In this document: positions 15,161 to 22,731 of the stretch, in pieces
How the letters are laid out: each line of letters starts with the position of its first letter
Position numbering within the stretch: the first letter of the stretch is position 1
From: Gammaproteobacteria bacterium
GTDB taxonomy: Bacteria; Pseudomonadota; Gammaproteobacteria; Steroidobacterales; Steroidobacteraceae
Length of the DNA: 24,389 nt
Assembly (NCBI GenBank): GCA_020846815.1
Contig: JADLDF010000407.1
Location: 1-24,389 of the forward strand
Direction: 5' to 3'
Notes under the pieces: model-generated
Told to the model about the DNA's origin: nothing
What the model saw: the letters and a program-made list of their open reading frames with translations, nothing else
Databases searched by the model: none
Program-made: the position numbers and the translations under genes

Positions 15161-18100
15161 TCAATCCTGTTGCGACAGCAGGCGCTGCGCCTCTTCGGGC
15201 GTCATCGACTCGACTTCGGCGAGCAGCGCCTCGAGCTCCGCGTCGGCAGCCTCGCCACCGTGGATGAGTTCCGGCCGGCCGGCGCCTTGCGGCGCGACGG
15301 CCGCCGCAGCAGAACCGCCTGCGGAAGCCGCTTCTCCGCCGGAGGGCAGATCCAGGCGGGAGGCGAGTTCCTCGGCGAGCACGGCGACGGTCGGGTAGTT
15401 CCAGACGAGCGTGGCGGGCAGCGTGAGCTGGGTGCCGGATTCCAGCCGATTGCGCAGTTCCAGCCCCATCAGGGAATCGAGCCCGAGGGTGCGGAACGGC
15501 TTGTCGACGGTGATCCGGGCGGCGGGCTGGCGCAGCACCCGGCCGACCTGTTCCTTGACGAACTCGCGCAGCAGGTCCATGCGGGGTCGACCAGGAGTGG
15601 CGTCGCGCAAGCGTTCCCGCAACCCCTGGTCCGGCGCCGCACGGGCGGGCGCGGTCCCGGTCGCCCGGAGGTCTTGCAGCAAGGCGCTGCGAGCGGCTGG
15701 CGGATACGCGCCGACGTAGGCTTCCACATCCAACGTCATCACGGCGAGCTGCGCAGCGCCGATGGCGAGGGCGCGCCCGAAGGCGTCGAGCGCGGCGGTC
15801 GGCGGCATGCTCCCGAGGCCGTTGGATTCCAGCCGCGCGCCCCGGCGCTCGCTTCGGGCGGCAAGACCGATGTCGGCCCACGGGCCCCAGTCGATGGACA
15901 GAGTGGGCTGGCCGTGCACCGTGCGCCAGTGTGCGAGCGCGTCCAGGCCTGCGTTGGCCGCTGCGTAGTTGGCCTGCCCGGGCAGCCCGAGCAGCGCCGC
16001 GACCGAGGAGAACAGCACGAGCACGGCGTCCGGCCGTGCCTGCAGGCACCGATGCAGGTTCCACGCGCCGTCGAGCTTGGGCGCGAATGCGCGCGCGAAG
16101 CGCGCGGCGTCCTGCCCGGGCATCATCGCATCGTCGAGCAGGCCGGCCACATGGACCGCCCCGGTGATGGGGCCGAGATCGCGTTCGGCCGCCTCGAGCG
16201 CCTCGGCCAGGGCGAGCGGGTCGGCGGCGTCGGCCTGCAGCGTCACGACGGTGGCGCCGCGGGCCTGCAGCCGCCCGACCGCGGCACGCTGTTGCGCGTC
16301 CGGCGCCGATCGACCGAGCAAGGCCAGGCGTCGCGCACCGCGCTCGACGAGCCAGTCCGCCAAGGCGAGTCCCAGGCCGCCGAGTCCGCCGGTGATGACG
16401 CAGGCGCCGGACACCAGGTCCGCGAGCGCGTCCCGGTGAAGCTCGAGCTGAAGCGCAGGATCGTCGTGGGTGATCACGAGCTTTCCGGTATGCGAGCCCT
16501 GCGCCATGTCGCGGAACGCGTCGGTCATGCTCGAGACCGGCACGGACCGCAGAGGCAGCGCGTCGTACTCGCCACGCTCGAAGCCTGCGAGCACGGCATC
16601 CAGCAGCGACGCGATCTCGCCCGGGCGCTCGCGGATGGTGCGATCCAGGTCGATCGCGAAGTACGACAGGCTCCTGCTGAACGGCAGCAGCCCGATCCTC
16701 GAGTTCTGGTAGATGTCGCGCTTGCCGATCTCCAGGAACCGGCCATAGGGACGCAGGACGTCGAGACCCGCCTGGACGAACTCGCCCGCGAGCGAGTTCA
16801 GCACGACGTCCACGCCCTCGCCGCCGGTGACCGCGAGCAGTTCGTCGCGGAACGCCAGCGAGCGCGAATCCATGACGTGACGGGCACCGAGCGACGCGAC
16901 CAGGGCGCGTTTCTCGGGACTGCCGGCCGTGGCGTAGATCTCGGCACCGCGGCTCCTGGCGATCTGGATCGCGGCGAGGCCGACGCCGCCGGCTGCCGCA
17001 TGGATCAGCACCCGCTCGCCGGGCTGCAGCCGCGCGAGATCCACGAGGGCGTGATGTGCCGTGGCGAAAGCCACGGGGACGGCCGCGGCCTGCGCCAGGC
17101 TGAGCGCAGCCGGGACGCGCCTGACGAGCCGGGCGTCGACCGTCACGTGACTCGCGAGGCAGTCGCGGGCGATCGCCAGCACCGCGTCGCCAGGCTGCAG
17201 GTCCGCGACGCCCGATCCGACGCGAAGGACGCGACCGGCGCACTCCAGGCCCAGCGGACCGACGCCGTCGGCGTAGCCGGGATAGGCGCCCAGCGCCGAC
17301 AGCACGTTCAGGAAGTTCAGGCCAGTCGCGGCGACCTCGATCTCGACCTCGCCTGCCTCCGGGGCACGGCGCGGTACGGGTCGACAGAGCAGGCCGTCGA
17401 GGATGCCGGGCGTCGTCGCCACGGCCCGGTATGCGCGCCCCGCCCGTGGACCGCGCAGCGCAGGCAGGGTTTCCTGCGCGCCGATCGCGGGTTCCAGTCG
17501 CGGCAGCAGCACCTGATCGTCCCGCAACGCCGCCTGGTCCGCCTCGCCCCGCAGCAGCTCGTCTGCGAGCCGCTCGAAGTCCGCGGCAAGCGGCGCGCGC
17601 GGCAGGTCGATGACACGGCTGCGCAGCTCGGCATGCTCGTTGGCCAGCGTGCGCATCAGGCCCCAGCACGGCGCGTGATCGAGCCGCGGTGCCTCCGCCG
17701 CGAGTACGGCCTGCGCCCCCCGGGTCGCCACGAGCAGCCGCGGGTGCGGGCGACTGTCCTTGCCCGTCAGCGCGTGGATCGTGGCGAGCACGCCGGAGCA
17801 CGCCGCGAGCGCCCCGGCGAATGACGCGTCGCCAGGCTCGCCGGCTTCGACTGCGCCGGGTGCGAGGATGATGGCGTCGTAGGCAGAGAGGTCGGGTGCT
17901 GGCGCGGTCATCGCGCCCACGTCCGCGATCACCGCTGGCTGTCCCCGCGCCCGCAACGGCGCGGCGATCGCCGCCGCAAGCCGTGCGTCGTCGGCGACCA
18001 CCAGCCAGGGCCGGTCGACGCCCGACGGGAGCCGGGTTCCTGCCGAGGATCCTGCCGAACGGCCGCCGGGGGCCGGAGCGGTCTGCGGACGCCAGGTCAG

Positions 18101-21100
18101 CCGGTGGATCGACGGTCCGCCGGACGCGTCGGCCGCGCCGATCCGCCGGAACACGAGCCCGCCGATGCGGGCGACGCATCGACTCTCGTCGGAGAACACA
18201 TCGATGTCGACGACGACGGTCTCCGACTCGGCCTCGGCCGTGGCACGTCGGCACGCCCGCGCCCAGCCGGAGGTAGACGATGCGCCGGCGATGGTGACGG
18301 TCTCCACCCGCACCGGGACGAACGTGTCGGCGGGCGATCCGCGGTCGATCAGCGCGACACCGAGTTGCAGCGCCGCGTCGAGCAGCGCCGGATGCAGGGC
18401 CGATCCCGACGTGGACAGCCCGTTCGCGAGCGCGATCCTCGCGGTCGCGACACCGCCGTCCTGGCGCAGTGCGGTCACGCCCTGGAACGCCGGACCGTAC
18501 TCGAGACCGCGCCGGGCCGCGGCGGCATAGTGTTCGCTCGCCGCCCGGTCGGACCCGGACGGCGGCGCGCCCGCCGGCGCAGGCCCCAGGGCATCCCCGG
18601 CGGCAATGAATCCGCGAGCATGCACCGTCCACGGCGCGTCGCTGCGCGCGAGGTCGCGGCTCGAGATCCGGAAGCTGCGCTTGCCGGGGGGGCCGGCCGT
18701 CAAGGCGACCTGCAGCAACCGCCGGGCTTCAGGGTCGAGCATCAGGGCCTCTTCCAGGCGCAGGTCCTCGACCGCGATCGTGTCGCGTCCGGGAAGCTGC
18801 AGGCCTGCCTCGCAGGCCAGCCCGACGAACAACGCCGCCGGCACCACGACGTTGCCCCGGACCTTGTGGTCGGCCAGGTACTGCACGCGCTGCAGGTCGA
18901 GCTGCAACTCGGCGAGCTGCAGGTCCGCGTCGATCGACGAGGTGACCAGCGCGCCGAGCAGACCGGCCCGCCCCGCCGCGCCGCCGGCCGCTGCGGTCGG
19001 CTCGAACCAGTGCCGTTCACGTTGCCAGGGGTAGCACGGCAGGTCGACCGGCCGCCACGGACCCTCGAACGCGGCGTCCCATCGCACGGCGTGGCCGGCG
19101 ACGTGCAGGCTGGCGAGGGCGGACTGGAACGCGACCTCGCCGTCCGTGTCGCGCAGCAGGCTGGGAATCCGCGGACCGTCGACTCCGGCGGCCTGCTGCT
19201 CCTGCTGGATCGCGGCGAGCAGGGCCGGATGAGGACTGAGCTCGACGAAGCTGACCGGGCCCGCGGCCAGCACGTCGCGCACCACCGATCCGAACCGCAC
19301 CGTGCTGCGCAGGTTGCGCACCCAGTAGTCGACCCCGAGCTCGCCACCCGCGAGCGGGCGCGCCTCGACGGTCGAGTGCAGCGGCAACGCCCCGTTACGC
19401 GGCACGAGCCCGGCGAGCGCGGCACGCAGCGGCTCGAGCAGCGGGTCCATCTGCGGACTGTGCGAGGCGACGTCCACGTTGATCCGCCGCTGGAAGATCT
19501 CCCGGCCCTGCAGCTCGGCGAGCAACTCGTCGAGCGCCACGGGATCGCCCGCCACCACGGTCGAGCGCAGCGAATTGCTCACGGCGACGCAAAGCCGGTC
19601 GCCGAACCGCTCGAGCGCCGCGCCGGCGTCCTCTAGCGTCAGTTCGACGAGCGCCATGGCGCCCTTGCCGCGCGCGTCGCGCATCAGCCGGCTGCGATTA
19701 CAGATCACCCGCACGGCGTCCGCGAGCGACAGCGCTCCGGCGGCCCACGCGGCGGCGACTTCACCCATGCTGTGTCCGACCACGAGGTCGGGCTCGACAC
19801 CCATCGCGCGCCATTGCCGGGTCAGCGCCACCTGCAACGCGAACAGCACGGGCTGCACGACGTCGATGTCCGACAGGCGCGACGTCGTCGCGTCCGCCTC
19901 GAGCTCGGCGATCACGGACCAGCCCGCCTGTTCGCGGATCAGTGCATCGCACTCCCCGACGGCCGCCCTGAACGATGGCGACCTGCCCATCAGGTCGCGC
20001 CCCATCCCGAGCCACTGGGACCCCTGCCCTGGATAGACGAACGCGATCCGGCGGCGCTCGCCCGGCGAGCCCCGGCCCTGCCAGCAACTCTCGCTCGCCT
20101 GCCCCGCCGCGAACTCTTCGAGTCGCTGGCACATCTCGTCGCGCCGTGAGGCCGCGATCGCCAGCCGGTATTCCAGGTGCGTCCGACGCACGGCCGCCGT
20201 GTAGCAGACGTCGGACAGGAGACGCTCGGGGTCGGCGACCTCTTGGCGCAGGCAAGCCTGGAGATCGCGCGCGCGCTGCACCAGGGCCTCCGGGGAGGCG
20301 GCGGAAAGCAGCAACAGCTGCGGTCCCGATCGCGCGGACTGCGCGGGGCTCTCCGGGCGCACCTCGAGCGGAGACTCCTCGAGCACGACATGGGCGTTGG
20401 TCCCCGCGATGCCGAAGGCGCTGACGCCGGCGCGCCGCGGTTCGTAGCCTCTTGGCCAGGGAACGGCGGCCGTCGGGATCCGCAACGGGATCTCGCTCCA
20501 GGGAATCGCAGGATTGGGCTGTTCGAAGTTGAGGCTGGCGGGAATCGTCTCTCGATGCAGGGCCAGCGCGGCCTTCACCAGGCCGGCGACGCCCGCAGCG
20601 CCCTCCGTGTGCCCGATGTTGGTCTTCACGGAGCCGACCCAGGCCAGTCGATCGGCAGGCCGGCCACGCGCGAGCACGTCGCCGAGGGCACCGATCTCGA
20701 CCGGATCGCCCGCCCGCGTTCCCGTGCCATGCGCCTCGACCAGGCCGATCGAGGCCGGCTCGACCCCCGCGTCCCCGCAGGCCCGCGCCAGCAGCTCGTC
20801 CTGGCCGACGCGACTGGGCGTGCCCATCGAGCCACTGCTGCGGCCGTCGTTGTTGACGGCGCTGCCGCGGATCACCGCGTAGATCCGGTCACCGTCGGCG
20901 ACGGCGCGGTCCAGGGCCTTCAGCAGGATGACCGCCGCACCCTCGCTGCGCACGTAGCCATCGCCGCGCGCGTCGCCGAACTTGCAGCGACCGTCCGGCG
21001 CCATCATGCGGCTCTGCGAATACGCGATCGTGATGTGCGGCTGCAGGATCACGTTGACCCCGCCCGCCAGGGCCAGCTCGCTCTCGCCGTTACGCACGCT

Positions 21101-21682
21101 GATGGCGGCCAGGTGGACCGCAGCCAGCGAGGAGGAACAGGCTGTATCGATCGTCAGGCTCGGCCCCCGCAGGCCGAGCAGGTAGGACAGCCTGCCGGAG
21201 GAGGCATACCGGCCGCTGCCGGTCGTCATGTAGAAATCGACCGACTCCGGGTTGGCGAACAGCCGTGCTTCGAAGTCGCTCAGCCACTGGCCGACGAACA
21301 CGCCCGTCCGCGACCCCTCCAGCGTCGCGCGATCGACGCCGGCGTCGTCGATCGCCTCGCAGGCCGTTTCGAGCAGCAACCGCTGCTGGGGGTCGAGGCG
21401 CTCGGCTTCACGCGGCGAGAGACCGAAATAAGAGCAGTCGAAGCCATCGATGGCCTCGAGGTATCCCCCCCAGCGGGACATGATGCGACCGGGCGTTGCC
21501 GGCCGCGGATCGAAGTACCTGGCCGTGTCGATACGGTCTCGCGGAATCTCGGTGATGGCCTGGCGACCCTCGACGAGCAGTTGCCAGAACTCCCCCGGAG
21601 TCGTCACGCCACCGGGGAACCGGCAGCCGATACCTACGATGGCGACACTGCGACCGGCTGCCGCAAGGCTCGAGGCGGTCAC
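15161..21682 (-). CDS. Type I polyketide synthase, module 1 (KS-AT-DH-ER-KR-ACP)
   Basis: A 2173-residue single-module, fully reducing synthase. The frame stays open upstream to an ATG at 21895 inside the thioesterase gene, but the KS begins at residue 12 counted from GTG 21682, which overlaps the thioesterase stop (GTGA) and has GGAG 8 bp upstream; that GTG is chosen. KS (about 12-437): Cys182, His318, His358, with Cys rather than the Gln of a decarboxylating loading KS. AT (about 545-830): Ser638 in GHSMGE; VASH (738-741), methylmalonyl-type. DH (about 905-1180): His939 in HKVRGNVVVP and Asp1102 in LLDAALQ. Pseudo-KR about 1190-1400; ER about 1425-1738 with [11 protein letters not shown] near 1560. 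KR (about 1758-1940): GGLGGLG, B-type LDD (1849-1851), Lys1869, Ser1893, Tyr1906, Asn1910. ACP (about 2035-2112): Ser2070 in GLDSL. The acidic tail LLAEVESMTPEEAQRLL probably docks to module 2. Predicted product unit: saturated and methyl-branched. The KS lacks an N-terminal docking helix. Confidence 0.96.
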   Translation of the reverse strand: MTASSLAAAGRSVAIVGIGCRFPGGVTTPGEFWQLLVEGRQAITEIPRDRIDTARYFDPRPATPGRIMSRWGGYLEAIDGFDCSYFGLSPREAERLDPQQRLLLETACEAIDDAGVDRATLEGSRTGVFVGQWLSDFEARLFANPESVDFYMTTGSGRYASSGRLSYLLGLRGPSLTIDTACSSSLAAVHLAAISVRNGESELALAGGVNVILQPHITIAYSQSRMMAPDGRCKFGDARGDGYVRSEGAAVILLKALDRAVADGDRIYAVIRGSAVNNDGRSSGSMGTPSRVGQDELLARACGDAGVEPASIGLVEAHGTGTRAGDPVEIGALGDVLARGRPADRLAWVGSVKTNIGHTEGAAGVAGLVKAALALHRETIPASLNFEQPNPAIPWSEIPLRIPTAAVPWPRGYEPRRAGVSAFGIAGTNAHVVLEESPLEVRPESPAQSARSGPQLLLLSAASPEALVQRARDLQACLRQEVADPERLLSDVCYTAAVRRTHLEYRLAIAASRRDEMCQRLEEFAAGQASESCWQGRGSPGERRRIAFVYPGQGSQWLGMGRDLMGRSPSFRAAVGECDALIREQAGWSVIAELEADATTSRLSDIDVVQPVLFALQVALTRQWRAMGVEPDLVVGHSMGEVAAAWAAGALSLADAVRVICNRSRLMRDARGKGAMALVELTLEDAGAALERFGDRLCVAVSNSLRSTVVAGDPVALDELLAELQGREIFQRRINVDVASHSPQMDPLLEPLRAALAGLVPRNGALPLHSTVEARPLAGGELGVDYWVRNLRSTVRFGSVVRDVLAAGPVSFVELSPHPALLAAIQQEQQAAGVDGPRIPSLLRDTDGEVAFQSALASLHVAGHAVRWDAAFEGPWRPVDLPCYPWQRERHWFEPTAAAGGAAGRAGLLGALVTSSIDADLQLAELQLDLQRVQYLADHKVRGNVVVPAALFVGLACEAGLQLPGRDTIAVEDLRLEEALMLDPEARRLLQVALTAGPPGKRSFRISSRDLARSDAPWTVHARGFIAAGDALGPAPAGAPPSGSDRAASEHYAAAARRGLEYGPAFQGVTALRQDGGVATARIALANGLSTSGSALHPALLDAALQLGVALIDRGSPADTFVPVRVETVTIAGASSTSGWARACRRATAEAESETVVVDIDVFSDESRCVARIGGLVFRRIGAADASGGPSIHRLTWRPQTAPAPGGRSAGSSAGTRLPSGVDRPWLVVADDARLAAAIAAPLRARGQPAVIADVGAMTAPAPDLSAYDAIILAPGAVEAGEPGDASFAGALAACSGVLATIHALTGKDSRPHPRLLVATRGAQAVLAAEAPRLDHAPCWGLMRTLANEHAELRSRVIDLPRAPLAADFERLADELLRGEADQAALRDDQVLLPRLEPAIGAQETLPALRGPRAGRAYRAVATTPGILDGLLCRPVPRRAPEAGEVEIEVAATGLNFLNVLSALGAYPGYADGVGPLGLECAGRVLRVGSGVADLQPGDAVLAIARDCLASHVTVDARLVRRVPAALSLAQAAAVPVAFATAHHALVDLARLQPGERVLIHAAAGGVGLAAIQIARSRGAEIYATAGSPEKRALVASLGARHVMDSRSLAFRDELLAVTGGEGVDVVLNSLAGEFVQAGLDVLRPYGRFLEIGKRDIYQNSRIGLLPFSRSLSYFAIDLDRTIRERPGEIASLLDAVLAGFERGEYDALPLRSVPVSSMTDAFRDMAQGSHTGKLVITHDDPALQLELHRDALADLVSGACVITGGLGGLGLALADWLVERGARRLALLGRSAPDAQQRAAVGRLQARGATVVTLQADAADPLALAEALEAAERDLGPITGAVHVAGLLDDAMMPGQDAARFARAFAPKLDGAWNLHRCLQARPDAVLVLFSSVAALLGLPGQANYAAANAGLDALAHWRTVHGQPTLSIDWGPWADIGLAARSERRGARLESNGLGSMPPTAALDAFGRALAIGAAQLAVMTLDVEAYVGAYPPAARSALLQDLRATGTAPARAAPDQGLRERLRDATPGRPRMDLLREFVKEQVGRVLRQPAARITVDKPFRTLGLDSLMGLELRNRLESGTQLTLPATLVWNYPTVAVLAEELASRLDLPSGGEAASAGGSAAAAVAPQGAGRPELIHGGEAADAELEALLAEVESMTPEEAQRLLSQQD

Positions 21683-22455
21683 GAAGCCGGCTCCGGCCGA
21701 GACGCGACGGCGGAGGCCGATTCGAGCTCGCGCGCGATCTCGCCGAGGACCTCGGCGCGTCGCGGCACCAGATAGAAGTGATCTCCGTCGAAGACACGCA
21801 GCCGGAAGCGATCGGTCGTCGCCACCCGCCAGCCGTCCAGTTGTGCGACCGGGGCGCGCGGGTCGGTCGAGCCGCCGAACACGGTCAGCGGACACGCGAG
21901 CCGCGGTTCGGGCAGCAGAGCGTGCGTCTCGAGCGCGGCGATATCCGCCCTGAGCCCCGGCAGCAGCAGGGACATCAGCTCGCGATCGGCGCGCACCGCG
22001 GCGGGGATGCCCCCGTAGCGACGATCCAGCGCGTCCACGAAGGCGTCGTCGTCGAGGTGCCGCAGCGGCGGATCGGGATCCGAATGGCCAGGTGCCCGCC
22101 GCGCCGACAACCAGACGTGCAGGGGCGCCGGCAGGCCTGCCGCCTCGATGCGGCGCGACACCTCGAACGCGATCACCGAGCCCATGCTGTGGCCGAAGAC
22201 CGCGAAGGGCAGGTCGAGCTGCCGGCGCATGGCCGCCAGCGCGGCCTCCACGATCTGCCCGAGGTTCGAGAGGGGCGGCTCGCGAAAACGCGCCTCGCGG
22301 CCCGGCAACTGGAACGCGCAGACGTCGACGTGCGCAGGTAGTTCCTGCGACCAGGGACGAAACACGGCTGCGCCGCCGCCAGCGTAGGGAAAGCAGAACA
22401 ACCGCAGCGTCGCGGCAGCGGAAGGCCGGAAGCGGACGAACCAGTCAGACGCCAC
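21679..22455 (-). CDS. Type II (editing) thioesterase
   Basis: A 258-residue alpha/beta-hydrolase of the GrsT/RifR-like family, which hydrolyses misprimed or stalled acyl groups from carrier proteins of PKS and NRPS lines. Visible signatures: an N-terminal LRLFCFPYAGGGAAVF strand-loop typical of these enzymes (17-32), LPGREARF (50-57), nucleophile Ser90 in GHSMGS, Asp198 in GGSTDPRAP, and His226 in GDHFYL, giving a complete Ser-Asp-His triad at normal spacing. There is no signal peptide, so it should be cytoplasmic. The start is GTG 22455, with GGAG 8 bp upstream; an in-frame TAG lies about 20 codons upstream with no ATG between. Its stop overlaps the start of PKS module 1, implying coupled translation and a role in housekeeping for this assembly line rather than final release. 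Being a separate protein, it is not the chain-terminating thioesterase domain. Confidence 0.95.
   Translation of the reverse strand: MASDWFVRFRPSAAATLRLFCFPYAGGGAAVFRPWSQELPAHVDVCAFQLPGREARFREPPLSNLGQIVEAALAAMRRQLDLPFAVFGHSMGSVIAFEVSRRIEAAGLPAPLHVWLSARRAPGHSDPDPPLRHLDDDAFVDALDRRYGGIPAAVRADRELMSLLLPGLRADIAALETHALLPEPRLACPLTVFGGSTDPRAPVAQLDGWRVATTDRFRLRVFDGDHFYLVPRRAEVLGEIARELESASAVASRPEPAS
21691..21694 (-). promoter_or_regulatory. Ribosome binding site of PKS module 1 (supports GTG start)
   Basis: GGAG on the minus strand, 8 bp before GTG 21682 and inside the 3' end of the thioesterase gene. Together with the GTGA stop/start overlap it argues against the far upstream ATG at 21895. Confidence 0.65.
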
Positions 22456-22463
22456 GGCGGGCG

Positions 22464-22467
22464 CTCC
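22464..22467 (-). promoter_or_regulatory. Ribosome binding site of the thioesterase (supports GTG start)
   Basis: GGAG on the minus strand, 8 bp before GTG 22455. It supports this non-ATG start, for which no in-frame ATG alternative exists upstream before a stop. Confidence 0.6.
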
Positions 22468-22610
22468 GCGAACTGCTGCGGTCGGCGTCGACGGAGCGGT
22501 GCGCGTCTAGGGCATTCATCTTTGGAATTTTGTCAGCCACCGATCGACTCAGGCTGTGAGCAACGGCAAGGTCTACTCGTCGACTCCCCGAAATGTGGGC
22601 TGCCCGACGC

Positions 22611-22624
22611 GCCGCCACGGCGGC
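22611..22624. repeat. Short GC-rich perfect inverted repeat
   Basis: GCCGCC (22611-22616) and GGCGGC (22619-22624) around two bases. In RNA this would form a 5-bp stem with a 4-nt loop. It sits mid-spacer between the sugar transferase and the thioesterase. In such GC-rich DNA a repeat this short could be chance. Confidence 0.25.
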
Positions 22625-22679
22625 CGGATGACGCACGCGACCTCCAACCGGACCACCGGCGACCCGTTTCGCACATCGT

Positions 22680-22725
22680 GGTTCCCTCCCTGTCGCGAAC
22701 CGGGAGCCAGGTCCGGCAAGGAACC
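22680..22725 (-). repeat. Nested inverted repeats just after the sugar transferase stop
   Basis: Outer arms GGTTCC (22680-22685) and GGAACC (22720-22725); inner arms CTCCC (22686-22690) and GGGAG (22702-22706) with an 11-nt loop. The outer and inner arms are contiguous on the low-coordinate side, while 13 unpaired bases (22707-22719) separate them on the other side. It begins 6 bp after the sugar transferase stop on the minus strand. There is no T-run, so it may be an RNA 3'-end structure rather than a standard terminator. Confidence 0.35.
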
Positions 22726-22731
22726 GTTGCG

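Larger units (their letters stand above)
22456..22731. promoter_or_regulatory. 276-bp spacer upstream of the thioesterase-PKS operon (probable promoter region)
   Basis: This is the only gap longer than 10 bp between the sugar transferase and the left edge, so an independent PKS promoter, if present, should be here. It has a short AT-rich patch at 22517-22535 (minus strand ACAAAATTCCAAAGATGAA) about 60-80 bp upstream of the thioesterase GTG, plus inverted repeats at 22611-22624 and 22680-22725. I cannot assign a clean sigma-70 hexamer pair or an operator. Open frames crossing it on both strands have no recognisable protein features. Read-through from the sugar transferase is also possible. Confidence 0.4.

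Noticed and set aside
11002..15267. Plus-strand open frame of 1421 codons opposite PKS module 2
   Set aside because: It is an antisense shadow with low-complexity Arg/His/Gln/Ala composition, and it runs across the junction of two real minus-strand genes.
15029..17824. Plus-strand open frame of 931 codons opposite the ACP/KR/ER region of module 1
   Set aside because: Shadow of a GC-rich gene; it spans the module 1/module 2 border without respecting it.
18104..19636. Plus-strand open frame of 510 codons opposite the DH/AT region of module 1
   Set aside because: Compositional shadow, no motifs, and the minus strand is a clear PKS.
15161..21895. Longer version of module 1 starting at ATG 21895
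   Set aside because: The extra 71 residues are Arg-rich, overlap the thioesterase gene and resemble no PKS segment. GTG 21682 has a Shine-Dalgarno site and a stop/start overlap, and sits directly before the KS.
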